Shown here piece after piece: positions 1 through 6,354 of a DNA stretch of 6,479 nucleotides. The stretch lies in contig DALYLJ010000177.1 of NCBI GenBank assembly GCA_031976395.1, forward strand, positions 1 to 6,479, read 5' to 3'. The notes under the pieces were generated by a model. That model was not told where the DNA came from and did no database searches. It saw only the letters and a list, made by a program, of their open reading frames with translations. Within the stretch, counting starts at the first letter, position 1; each line of letters starts with the position of its first letter. The position numbers were made by a program, and so were the translations under genes. The DNA is from UBA11164 sp002420085. Its GTDB lineage: Bacteria; Pseudomonadota; Gammaproteobacteria; Xanthomonadales; Xanthomonadaceae.

Positions 1-758
1 TGATCGCCCGCGACGAGTATCCCGACCTCGATCCCGGACAGTGCCGGCGCGCGCTCGACGACCATGCGGCGGCGATCCGTGCCCGGCTTTCGGGTGATGC
101 CGATGCGACCACCCGCCTGGTGGCCCTGAACCGCTATCTGTTCGACGAGGTCGGCTTCGCCGGCAACCACGACCACTATGAGGATCCCGGAAACAGCTAC
201 ATGAATGTGGTGCTCGACCGGCGCCTGGGCATTCCGTTGTCGCTGGCCGTGGTGCAGATCGAGGTCGCCCGACGTCTCGACCTGCACCTGGACGGAATCT
301 CCTTCCCCGGACACTTCCTGGTGCGGATGCCGCTGGCGGGCGGCATCGTGGTGGTCGATCCGTTCAACAAGGGCCGGCCGGTGGGTGCTTCGGAACTGCG
401 CGAACGCGCCAGGCCATTCCTCAATGACCAGGAGCCGGACGATGCCCAGTTGCTGGAAATCCTGTCACCCGCGAGTCCTCGGGCGATCCTGGTGCGGATG
501 CTGCGCAACCTGAAAGGACTGTACGCCAAGAGCGAGGATTGGCCGCGTCTGGCGCGCTGCTGTGACCGCTTGCTGAAACTGCACCCCGGCGATGGCAACG
601 AATTGCGCGATCGCGGGCTGGCCTATCTGCGCCTCGGCCATCTGTCGGGCGCTCGGCAGGATCTGGGTGCGTACCTGAGCCGTTTCGGTGACGCGCCGGA
701 TGCAGCAGCGGTACGCGAGGCGCTGATCGACGCCGGCCACGTCGGTCGCAGCCACTGA
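1..758 (+). CDS. SirB1 family protein (transglutaminase-like domain plus TPR), 5' partial
   Basis: The reading frame is open from base 3 to the TGA at 756-758, giving 251 visible residues, so the true start lies upstream of the window. The GTG at 120 would be an artificial start, because conserved sequence (IARDEYPDLD) precedes it. The visible part runs as a helical N-terminal segment (about 1-50), then a Transglut_core2-like core. That core includes NSYMNVVLDRRLGIP at about 65-78, PGHFLVR at 102-108 and VVVDPFN at 116-122. Two TPR-like helical pairs follow at about 165-225. This order is typical of SirB1/YchA-type proteins. The family is widespread in proteobacteria, is probably cytosolic, and has no firmly established biochemical activity; the name comes from a genetic locus. 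Probably only 10-25 residues are missing. It is convergent with rubredoxin. Family assignment is firm, function is not. Confidence 0.88.
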   Translation, partial: IARDEYPDLDPGQCRRALDDHAAAIRARLSGDADATTRLVALNRYLFDEVGFAGNHDHYEDPGNSYMNVVLDRRLGIPLSLAVVQIEVARRLDLHLDGISFPGHFLVRMPLAGGIVVVDPFNKGRPVGASELRERARPFLNDQEPDDAQLLEILSPASPRAILVRMLRNLKGLYAKSEDWPRLARCCDRLLKLHPGDGNELRDRGLAYLRLGHLSGARQDLGAYLSRFGDAPDAAAVREALIDAGHVGRSH

Positions 759-780
759 CGGCTTGGGTGTGGTTCGTGCG

Positions 781-810
781 CGCTCGGCCGAGTCTCGATT
801 CAGCCGAGCG
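781..810. terminator. Inverted repeat at convergent junction, candidate bidirectional terminator
   Basis: CGCTCGGC (781-788) and GCCGAGCG (803-810) are perfect 8-bp complements around a 14-nt loop. The right arm falls in the last codons of rubredoxin and its stop codon (800-802) sits in the loop. The left arm lies just past the SirB1-family stop. A self-complementary CTCGGCCGAG at 783-792 offers an alternative fold. No T-run follows on either strand, so a classical intrinsic terminator is not proven. The position between two converging genes is the main argument. Confidence 0.4.
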
Positions 811-1000
811 GCATCAACTCGAAGTCATCCTTGGTGACCCCACAGTCGGGGCAGGTCCAGGCCGCAGGCACGTCTTCCCAGCGCGTCCCCGGTGCGATGC
901 CTTCTTCCGGAAGGCCATCGGCTTCGCTGTAGATGAAGCCGCAGACGACACACATCCAGCTTCGGAACGGTCGGTCGGCGGGTTCGGAGTGCAGTTCCAT
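800..1000 (-). CDS. Rubredoxin
   Basis: A 66-residue protein with both rubredoxin iron ligand pairs: C17-x-x-C20 in the CVVCG motif and C50-x-x-C53 in the TCPDCG motif. Between them lies the usual EEGIAPGT...WEDVP stretch. These four cysteines hold a mononuclear Fe(SCys)4 centre, making it a small cytosolic one-electron carrier. Partners in other bacteria include alkane hydroxylases, rubrerythrin-like proteins and rubredoxin reductase; none is encoded here, so the partner is unknown. The ATG at 998-1000 gives about 15 residues before the first cysteine pair, longer than minimal rubredoxins. The later in-frame Met16 would leave almost nothing before Cys17. The ribosome binding site is weak. 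It is divergent from thiE, and its 3' end is folded into the inverted repeat at 781-810. Confidence 0.93.
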   Translation of the reverse strand: MELHSEPADRPFRSWMCVVCGFIYSEADGLPEEGIAPGTRWEDVPAAWTCPDCGVTKDDFELMPLG

Positions 1001-1039
1001 GAGGGTATCCAGAAGGGCTCGACAAGGGTAGGGCGCCGT

Positions 1040-1066
1040 ATCTTACCCGCCGATGCTGTCTGACAA
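1040..1066 (-). promoter_or_regulatory. Candidate sigma-70 promoter for rubredoxin
   Basis: On the minus strand, TTGTCA (1066-1061) is followed after 15 bp by TAAGAT (1045-1040). Both are good matches to the -35 and -10 consensus, though the spacer is two bases shorter than ideal. Transcription would begin around 1033 and leave a leader of roughly 30 nt before the rubredoxin ATG. The site lies in the 121-bp divergent region shared with thiE. It is a prediction from pattern alone. Confidence 0.35.
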
Positions 1067-1088
1067 CAGTCGGCTCCGGACGGGGACA

Positions 1089-1105
1089 GCCGGCGACACG
1101 CCGGC
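1089..1105. promoter_or_regulatory. Perfect hairpin just upstream of thiE
   Basis: GCCGGCG (1089-1095) and CGCCGGC (1099-1105) are perfect 7-bp complements around the 3-nt loop ACA. As RNA this is a very stable, entirely G-C stem that ends 16 nt before the chosen thiE ATG at 1122. It could limit ribosome access, mark a protein binding site in the divergent region, or be part of coding sequence if thiE really starts at 1053. There is no T-run and no recognisable TPP-riboswitch core (no CTGAGA box) around it. Confidence 0.35.
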
Positions 1106-1121
1106 ATGCGACACTGGCTGG

Positions 1122-1775
1122 ATGAGCCACCCTGCCTTGCCACATCCCCGCCTGCCCTCGCATGGACTGTACGCGATCACTCCGGACTGGTCCGAGGATG
1201 ATCGCCTGATCGACGCGGTCGAAGCTGTGCTGACGGCCGGGGTCGGGGTCTTGCAATACCGCAACACGTTGGCAACACCGGAGCAGCGGTACACCCAGGC
1301 GCGACGATTGGCCGATCGGTGCCGGCACTACCGGACACCTTTGATCATCAACAACGACCCCGAACTGGCCGCCCGGGTCGGCGCGGCCGGCGTCCATCTC
1401 GGCGCCGACGACCCCGATCCGGCATCAGCACGGGCGCGGCTCGGACCCGAGGCGATCATCGGCGTGTCCTGCTACGACCGACTCGAACGCGCGGCCCAGG
1501 CTGCTGCGGCCGGCGCCGATTATCTGGCATTCGGAACCTGCTATCCGTCCACCCGCAAGCCGGGCCGACCGATCGTGGCACCCGGCGTGCTCACCGAAGC
1601 CGCATGCTTCGGCCTGCCCAGGGTGGCGATCGGCGGACTCAGGCCCGACAATGCCGGCGTGTTCGTCGCAGCCGGCGCGGAGTTTCTGGCTGTGATCGGC
1701 GGCGTGTTCGACAGCCCCGATCCGGCCGCCGATGTGCGACGCTTCCTTGCCCTCTTCGATGATCACCAGCCATGA
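1122..1775 (+). CDS. thiE: Thiamine-phosphate synthase (ThiE) homologue with altered active-site residues
   Basis: A 217-residue TIM-barrel protein of the ThiE/TenI family. ThiE joins HMP pyrophosphate to thiazole phosphate, giving thiamine phosphate in the cytosol. Family landmarks in order are GLYAITPD (15-22), QYRNT (45-49), NND (77-79), GVHLGADD (90-97), GVSCYD (114-119), AFGTCYPSTRK (136-146) and AIGGLRPDNA (169-178). Three usual ligand residues differ. The lysine of QxRxK is Thr49, the first aspartate of NDD is Asn78, and the serine of the C-terminal V-I-S phosphate-binding turn is Gly193. Gln45, Arg47, Asp97, Ser116 and Lys146 are kept. I chose ATG 1122 because it puts about 14 residues before the first strand; ATG 1053 would add 23 low-complexity residues. 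No strong Shine-Dalgarno precedes either. The stop overlaps the hemL start in ATGA. Family is certain; full ThiE activity is less so. Confidence 0.87.
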   Translation: MSHPALPHPRLPSHGLYAITPDWSEDDRLIDAVEAVLTAGVGVLQYRNTLATPEQRYTQARRLADRCRHYRTPLIINNDPELAARVGAAGVHLGADDPDPASARARLGPEAIIGVSCYDRLERAAQAAAAGADYLAFGTCYPSTRKPGRPIVAPGVLTEAACFGLPRVAIGGLRPDNAGVFVAAGAEFLAVIGGVFDSPDPAADVRRFLALFDDHQP

Positions 1776-3061
1776 CCCACAGTTCCAGCCATGATCTGTT
1801 CACTCGCGCTTCGGCGCTGATGCCCGGCGGTGTGAATTCACCGGTACGGGCATTCAAATCGGTCGGCGGCGAACCGTTCTTCGCGCACCGGGCCAAGGGC
1901 GCCTATCTGTTCGACGTCGATGGTCGGCGCTACATCGACTACATCGGCTCGTGGGGTCCGATGATCGCCGGGCATGCCCACCCGAAGGTGCTGGAGGCGG
2001 TGATCAATGCCGCCCGCGACGGCCTGAGCTTCGGCGTGCCCAATCCGTTGGAGGTGACCATGGCCGAAACCATCAGCCGCATGGTGCCGTCGGTGGAAAT
2101 GGTGCGAATGGTCAATTCCGGCACCGAGGCGACGCTGTCCGCCATCCGACTGGCGCGTGGCGCGACCGGCCGGTCGCGGATCGTCAAGTTCGAGGGCTGC
2201 TACCACGGCCATGGCGATTCATTCCTGGTCAAGGCCGGCTCGGGCGCGTTGACGCTCGGCCAGCCGGATTCACCCGGCGTGCCGCAGGCACTGGCCGATC
2301 TGACCCTGACCCTGCCCTACAACGATTTCGATGCGGCCAGCCGGCTGTTCGCAGAGGTCGGTGAGCAGATCGCAGCCCTGATCGTCGAGCCGATCGCCGG
2401 CAACATGAACTGCATCCTGCCGCGAGACGGTTATCTGGCCCATCTGCGGGCACTGTGTGATCGCTACGGTGCGGTGCTGATCTTCGATGAGGTGATGACC
2501 GGCTTCCGAGTGGCGGTCGGCGGCGCTCAGCAGGTGTATGGCGTCCGGCCCGACCTGACCACCTTCGGCAAGATCATCGGGGGTGGCATGCCGGTCGGCG
2601 CCTATGGCGGACGACGCGCTCTGATGGAACAGGTTGCACCGTCCGGTCCGATCTACCAGGCCGGAACCCTGTCCGGCAACCCGGTGGCGATGGCGGCTGG
2701 ACTTGCGACCCTTGAACTGGTGCGTCAGCCGGGCTTCCATGCGGCGCTGGCGGCCAGCACCCATGCCCTGTGCGATGGGCTTGAGGCAGCGGCGCGCGAC
2801 GCCGGTGTGGCACTGACCACCAATCGCGCCTGCGGGATGTTCGGCGTGTTCTTCACCGACCGCACGGTCGAGTCCTATGCCGATGCGGTCGGCTGCGACA
2901 CGGCGACATTCAAGCGGTTCTTCCATGCCATGCTGGAACGCGGGGTGTACCTGGCGCCATCGGCATTCGAGGCCGGCTTCATCAGCTCGGCACACGGGCA
3001 GGTCGAGATCGAGGCCACCCTGGAGGCTGCCCAGTCCGCCTTCCGGATCGCGCGTGGCTGA
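1772..3061 (+). CDS. hemL: Glutamate-1-semialdehyde 2,1-aminomutase
   Basis: A full-length (429 aa) class III aminotransferase-fold enzyme. It converts glutamate-1-semialdehyde to 5-aminolevulinate, the last step of the C5 route that feeds heme and other tetrapyrroles; it is cytosolic and uses PLP/PMP. Diagnostic motifs are MPGGVNSPVRAF (17-28), NSGTEA (115-120) for cofactor phosphate binding, YHGHGD (144-149), VEPIAGN (205-211), FDEVMTGFR (238-246) with the PLP-nitrogen aspartate at 239, and TTFGKIIGGGMPVGAYGG (263-280) with the Schiff-base lysine at 267. GTLSGNP (298-304) follows. The family-typical Met242 is present. Length and ends match the family with no damage. Its ATG shares bases with the thiE stop (ATGA), and no good Shine-Dalgarno is visible, so translational coupling to thiE is likely. 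The next gene begins 2 bp after its stop. Confidence 0.97.
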   Translation: MTHSSSHDLFTRASALMPGGVNSPVRAFKSVGGEPFFAHRAKGAYLFDVDGRRYIDYIGSWGPMIAGHAHPKVLEAVINAARDGLSFGVPNPLEVTMAETISRMVPSVEMVRMVNSGTEATLSAIRLARGATGRSRIVKFEGCYHGHGDSFLVKAGSGALTLGQPDSPGVPQALADLTLTLPYNDFDAASRLFAEVGEQIAALIVEPIAGNMNCILPRDGYLAHLRALCDRYGAVLIFDEVMTGFRVAVGGAQQVYGVRPDLTTFGKIIGGGMPVGAYGGRRALMEQVAPSGPIYQAGTLSGNPVAMAAGLATLELVRQPGFHAALAASTHALCDGLEAAARDAGVALTTNRACGMFGVFFTDRTVESYADAVGCDTATFKRFFHAMLERGVYLAPSAFEAGFISSAHGQVEIEATLEAAQSAFRIARG

Positions 3062-3063
3062 CC

Positions 3064-4218
3064 ATGGCGAGTACACCGGGCGAGCGCGATCTGCATCTGG
3101 AGACCTTGGCGGTACGGGTCGGCGGCGAGCCCGATGCCGAAACCGGCGCAGTGTCACCACCGCTGCATCTCGCCACCACCTACCAACATGCCGCCGATGG
3201 TCTGCGCCCGGATGGCCTGCTCTATCAGCGCCGCGACAACCCGGTCCAGCGTCGCCTTGAAGCGGCGCTGGCTGCGTTGGATGGTGCTGCCCGTGCGCTG
3301 TTCTTCGGCTCCGGAGTCAGTGCTGCCACGGCCCTGCTGCATGGCCTGCCGGCTGGCTCGCGGATCGTGGTCCAGAACGATCTGTACGCCGGTCTGCGCA
3401 TCCAGATGCAGCGCTATGCCGAGCGCTGGCAACTGGTCATCGAGCCCTGCGACCTGGTCGATCTCGACGCTGCGGCGCGCGCTCTGAACCAGCCCACGAA
3501 TCTGGTCTGGGCCGAAACCCCGTCCAACCCGCTGCTGCGAGTGGTCGACCTCGCCAGGCTGGCCAGACTGGCCCATGCGGCAGGCGCCCGACTGCTGGTC
3601 GACGGCACCTTCGCTACGCCGGTGCTGCAACGACCGATCGTGCTCGGCGCCGATATCGTGCTGCACTCGGCAACCAAGTACATGGGCGGCCACAGCGATG
3701 TCATGGGCGGCGCACTGTGCTTCTCGCACGACGACGGGCTCGCCGAAGCGGCCTTCCAGGCACGCGAATTCATCGGCCTGCACGCCTCGCCATTCGCCGC
3801 CTGGATGGTGCTGCGCGGCCTGCGGTCGCTGCCCGCTCGCATGGCCTGGCATTGCGCCAGCGCCGACCGGATCGCTCGCTTCCTGGCCGACCATCCGGCC
3901 GTGACGGCGGTTCACTACCCCGGCCTCGAAAGCCATCCAGGCCACACCCTGGCCCGTGCCCAGATGAGTTCCGGCGGTGGCATGCTGAGTTTTCAGGTCG
4001 ATGGCGGGCGAACGGCAGCCCTGGCGGTGGCAGCGGCGACCCGCATGTTCATCAATGCCACCTCGCTCGGCGGCTGCGAGTCGCTGATCGAACACCGGGT
4101 CTCGGTCGAGGGACCGGACAGCCGGACACCACCCGACCTGTTGCGTCTGTCGGTCGGCCTCGAACATGCCGACGACCTGATCGCCGACCTCGATCAGGCC
4201 CTGGCGGCGGCACGCTGA
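3064..4218 (+). CDS. Trans-sulfuration family PLP enzyme (cystathionine gamma-synthase / beta- or gamma-lyase type)
   Basis: A 384-residue member of the Cys/Met metabolism PLP enzyme family, which forms or cleaves cystathionine and related thioethers in the cytosol. Motifs are YQRRDNP (54-60) with the arginine that reaches the neighbouring subunit's PLP phosphate, SGVSAATALL (83-92), NDLYAGLR (105-112) with the ring-stacking Tyr108, VWAETPSNP (148-156), the PLP aspartate at 180 in LVDGTF, HSATKYMGGHSD (201-212) with the Schiff-base Lys205, TSLGGCESLIEH (333-344) and RLSVG with the carboxylate-binding Arg361. The family usually reads VDNTF; here Asn is Gly181. Members with a synthase, lyase or sulfhydrylase role share these motifs, so I do not assign metB or metC. 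The start is fixed by conserved LETLAVRVG near the N-terminus. It follows hemL by 2 bp and is the last gene of the operon. Confidence 0.9.
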   Translation: MASTPGERDLHLETLAVRVGGEPDAETGAVSPPLHLATTYQHAADGLRPDGLLYQRRDNPVQRRLEAALAALDGAARALFFGSGVSAATALLHGLPAGSRIVVQNDLYAGLRIQMQRYAERWQLVIEPCDLVDLDAAARALNQPTNLVWAETPSNPLLRVVDLARLARLAHAAGARLLVDGTFATPVLQRPIVLGADIVLHSATKYMGGHSDVMGGALCFSHDDGLAEAAFQAREFIGLHASPFAAWMVLRGLRSLPARMAWHCASADRIARFLADHPAVTAVHYPGLESHPGHTLARAQMSSGGGMLSFQVDGGRTAALAVAAATRMFINATSLGGCESLIEHRVSVEGPDSRTPPDLLRLSVGLEHADDLIADLDQALAAAR

Positions 4219-4240
4219 ACGTCGAACCCTGCGGCCCGGC

Positions 4241-4271
4241 ACACGATCACAGCGCGGCCGACCGATCGTGT
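4241..4271. terminator. Inverted repeat at second convergent junction, candidate bidirectional terminator
   Basis: ACACGATC (4241-4248) and GATCGTGT (4264-4271) are perfect 8-bp complements around a 15-nt loop. The repeat fills most of the 57-bp gap between the PLP enzyme stop (4218) and the glyoxalase stop (4276). It has no flanking T-run on either strand. The location suggests it ends or protects both converging transcripts. Its architecture resembles the repeat at 781-810. Confidence 0.42.
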
Positions 4272-4275
4272 CGTC

Positions 4276-4698
4276 TCACCACGTCCCGGTATTCGCCATC
4301 GACAACCAGGGCTCACAGGGCGGCAGCGGTGCCCCCGTTTGCAGCAACTCGATGGAGATCAGGTCCGGAGAACGGACGAAGGCCATGTGACCATCACGCG
4401 GCGGCCGATTGATGACCACCCCGCACTGCTGAAGATGGGCGCAGACCGCATAGATGTCATCGACCCGGAACGCCAGATGTCCGAAATTCCGGCTGCTGCC
4501 CCACTCCGGTTCAGGATCCCAGTTCCAGGTCAGTTCAATCTCGGCATCTGGCGTTTCATCGGCTGCGAGGAAGACCAGGGTGAATCGGCCCGCAGCGTTG
4601 TCGAACCGGCGGGTTTCGCGCAGACCGAGTCCGTCGCAGTAGAACCGCAGCGAGGCATCGAGATCGCGCACGCGAACCATGGTGTGCAGATAACGCAT
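4276..4698 (-). CDS. gloA: Lactoylglutathione lyase (glyoxalase I)
   Basis: A 140-residue vicinal-oxygen-chelate protein. Glyoxalase I isomerises the hemithioacetal of methylglyoxal and glutathione to S-lactoylglutathione, a cytosolic detoxification step. The four metal ligands expected from E. coli GloA are in place: His5 (LHTMVRV), Glu55 (IELTWNW), His74 (GHLAF) and Glu117 (SIELLQ). The paired beta-alpha-beta modules are at about 1-60 and 70-120. The short form without the extra loops of zinc enzymes suggests a nickel or cobalt type, which is an inference. The usual D-P-D-G turn reads SPDL here, a mild oddity, and a 20-residue tail extends past Glu117. I chose ATG 4698 over an upstream GTG (4737) because an AGGAG sits 7 nt before it and family proteins start exactly here. 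It lies 42 bp downstream of the SDR gene on the same strand. Confidence 0.94.
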   Translation of the reverse strand: MRYLHTMVRVRDLDASLRFYCDGLGLRETRRFDNAAGRFTLVFLAADETPDAEIELTWNWDPEPEWGSSRNFGHLAFRVDDIYAVCAHLQQCGVVINRPPRDGHMAFVRSPDLISIELLQTGAPLPPCEPWLSMANTGTW

Positions 4699-4705
4699 CG
4701 TGGAA

Positions 4706-4710
4706 CTCCT
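4706..4710 (-). promoter_or_regulatory. Ribosome binding site of gloA
   Basis: Minus-strand AGGAG, 7 nt before the ATG at 4698. It is the clearest Shine-Dalgarno among the genes here and decides the gloA start against the in-frame GTG at 4737. Confidence 0.8.
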
Positions 4711-4740
4711 GTGTCCATGTCGCAAGCTTCCGGTCACCGA

Positions 4741-5553
4741 TCAGTCGAGGAACAGATCGGTCATCGGCGTCTTGCCTGGATCCACGGCATAGGACGAAAA
4801 ATCTTCGATCCCGACCGAACGCAGCACATCCTCATCGATCAGAAACTGGCCGCTGGTGGTTCGACTCGGTCGCGACAGAATCGCATGGGCGGCATCGGCG
4901 ACGATCTCAGGTCGCCGGCAGCGATTGAGCTGCACCCCCGGAATCATGTTCAAGGCATCGGTGGCGATCACCGTGCGCGGCCACAGGGCATTGACCGCCA
5001 CCCCGTGCGCAGCGAACTCGGCAGCCAGACCGATCGTCACCAGGCTCATGCCCATCTTGGCCAGCGTGTAAGCCGTGTGCGGCTGCCACCACTTCGGATC
5101 CAGCGTGGGTGGCGGCGCCAGGGTAAGAATGTGCGGATTGGCGGATTTCAGCAGATGCGGCAGGCAGACCTGCGAACACAGGAACGTACCGCGCGCATTG
5201 ACCTGCTGCATCAGGTCGAATCGCTTGATCGGAGTATCGAGCGTGCCACGCAACCAGATCGCGCTGGCATTGTTGACCAGGATGTCGATGCCACCGAACC
5301 GCTCGACCGCCATCGCCACGGCAGCCTGAACCTCGGCCTCTTCGCGGATATCACACTTGATCGCCAGCGCCCGACCACCGGCCGCCTCGACCGCCGCAGC
5401 CGCACTGTGGATGGTGCCGGGCAACTTGGGGTTGGCGACGTCGCTCTTGGCCGCGATGACCACATTGGCGCCATCGCGGGCCGCGCGCAAGGCAATCGCC
5501 AGACCGATGCCGCGCGAAGCACCGGTGATGAACAGGGTCTTGGTATTGAACAT
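4741..5553 (-). CDS. HSDL2-like short-chain dehydrogenase/reductase
   Basis: A 270-residue classical-type SDR with a Rossmann fold. The cofactor glycine motif TGASRGIG is at 10-17, the structural NNAS at 94-97, the catalytic Asn in VNARGTF at 119, and the catalytic pair is Tyr162/Lys166 (YTLAK). The sequence between NNAS and the active site, and the PP-x-x-L-D-P-x-W-W segment (147-156), match the N-terminal domain of hydroxysteroid dehydrogenase-like protein 2. The SCP2 sterol-carrier domain of eukaryotic HSDL2 is absent. Proteins of this branch are usually described as NAD(P)-dependent oxidoreductases of unknown substrate. The serine normally in the SPP motif is Ala146, and the residue 13 before Tyr162 is Pro, so the usual catalytic serine is missing. 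ATG 5553 was preferred to GTG 5589 because TLFITGASRG then begins near residue 6. The 139-bp gap behind the LON-domain gene holds a short palindrome (GTGCCCGGCAC, 5661-5671) and no clear promoter. Confidence 0.9.
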   Translation of the reverse strand: MFNTKTLFITGASRGIGLAIALRAARDGANVVIAAKSDVANPKLPGTIHSAAAAVEAAGGRALAIKCDIREEAEVQAAVAMAVERFGGIDILVNNASAIWLRGTLDTPIKRFDLMQQVNARGTFLCSQVCLPHLLKSANPHILTLAPPPTLDPKWWQPHTAYTLAKMGMSLVTIGLAAEFAAHGVAVNALWPRTVIATDALNMIPGVQLNRCRRPEIVADAAHAILSRPSRTTSGQFLIDEDVLRSVGIEDFSSYAVDPGKTPMTDLFLD

Positions 5554-5692
5554 GATGACTGCCGTGACGACCCGACTGGGTGGTGCCACAGTATCGCAAG
5601 TGTTGGCCCGGACTGCCTGCCATCGCCTTCACCGCCGGAATCCCTCGGGCATGTCCTGCCGTGCCCGGCACAGCCTGCATCAGATGACGGAC

Positions 5693-6298
5693 TCAGCCAC
5701 CCTCGACTGCGCTGCTCAGGCGCGGCAGTTCGTCCACGATCAGTTGCAGGCGCCGACGGGCATCTTCCTGCTGCAACAGGGACTGTCGCAGACTCAGGGA
5801 CAGGGGTAGGAACTCGCCGAGACGCCAGGCGATCCAGTCGGCATCGTCGTAGCAGGACTTGTCGGCGCTGGCATGCGGACCACCGAAGGCATCGATCAGT
5901 TGCGTCACCAGCATCGCCAGGACACTGAACTCAGGCGCTACCGTCATCGGCGCGATGGACGGCAGCCACTCGACATCGGCGACCACCAGACCATTGTCGC
6001 GCACACGGGTTCGCACCACGTGGAACCGGCGAGCGCCGCGTACCGTGATTCCGAGCAGACCATCCGGCAGGCGGTCGAAGTCCTCGATCACCGCCTCCGT
6101 GCCCCAGGCAGCCGTGGTCACCGCCGCACCACCAACCTCGTTGCCGTCGAGCAGCAGACAGACACCAAAGCCGGAGCCCGAGCGGGCGCAGTCGCGAACC
6201 AGATCGATGTAGCGTCGCTCGAAGATGCGCAGCTTCAACCGGCCATCCGGAAACAGGACGGCACGCAACGGGAACAGCGGCAATTCAGGCTCGACCAT
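5693..6298 (-). CDS. Stand-alone LON substrate-binding-domain protein
   Basis: A 201-residue protein that consists only of the N-terminal domain of Lon protease, with no AAA+ ATPase or Ser-Lys peptidase. The hallmark LPLFPLRAVLFPDGRLKLRIF is present from residue 6, followed by RYIDLV (29-34) and GFGVCLLLDG (43-52). The strand-rich part continues to about 110, then a helical C-terminal half follows. Such single-domain proteins are common in proteobacteria and are thought to bind peptides or proteins; their role is not settled. The start is forced: a TAA lies only 9 nt upstream in frame (6308-6310), leaving ATG 6298 as the only good start. No Shine-Dalgarno precedes it. It is first of three same-strand genes leading to the SDR and gloA. 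Confidence 0.9.
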   Translation of the reverse strand: MVEPELPLFPLRAVLFPDGRLKLRIFERRYIDLVRDCARSGSGFGVCLLLDGNEVGGAAVTTAAWGTEAVIEDFDRLPDGLLGITVRGARRFHVVRTRVRDNGLVVADVEWLPSIAPMTVAPEFSVLAMLVTQLIDAFGGPHASADKSCYDDADWIAWRLGEFLPLSLSLRQSLLQQEDARRRLQLIVDELPRLSSAVEGG

Positions 6299-6354
6299 CA
6301 GGGCAGTTTAGCGGCGACCATGAGGCGCTGCTTGGATGCCCCGTAGTCGTTCAC
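6298..6354 (-). other. Possible 18-codon leader ORF overlapping the LON-domain gene start
   Basis: Reading on the minus strand from GTG 6354 gives 18 codons (M-N-D-Y-G-A-S-K-Q-R-L-M-V-A-A-K-L-P) that end in a TGA sharing its A with the LON-domain gene ATG (TGATG). An internal ATG at 6321 would give 7 codons. Because the LON-domain gene has no Shine-Dalgarno, ribosomes finishing this ORF could restart on it. It has no Shine-Dalgarno of its own and may be chance. Confidence 0.15.

Noticed and set aside
120..758. GTG at 120 as the start of the SirB1-family gene
   Set aside because: The frame is open to the window edge and conserved family sequence lies before the GTG, so the gene is 5' partial.
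1053..1121. Upstream ATG start for thiE adding 23 residues
   Set aside because: The added residues do not resemble any ThiE N-terminus, have no ribosome site and include the GC hairpin. The ATG at 1122 gives a normal family length.
1001..1121. TPP riboswitch ahead of the ThiE homologue
   Set aside because: The 121-bp region is short, shared with a divergent gene, and lacks the conserved CTGAGA and related core boxes.
2270..4242. Long minus-strand open frames (296 and 362 codons) opposite hemL and the PLP enzyme
   Set aside because: Both lie opposite full-length enzymes with intact catalytic motifs, and their translations show no recognisable family.
5554..5692. Separate promoter for the SDR gene (GATACT at 5595-5590, minus strand)
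   Set aside because: No acceptable -35 element lies 16-18 bp upstream; the gap is short enough for read-through from the LON-domain gene.
4339..5928. A 529-codon plus-strand open frame running antisense across gloA, the SDR and part of the LON-domain gene
   Set aside because: It is opposite three genes with clear family motifs. Its translation is rich in Arg, Gln, His and Asp with no domain, as expected of an antisense shadow in GC-rich DNA.
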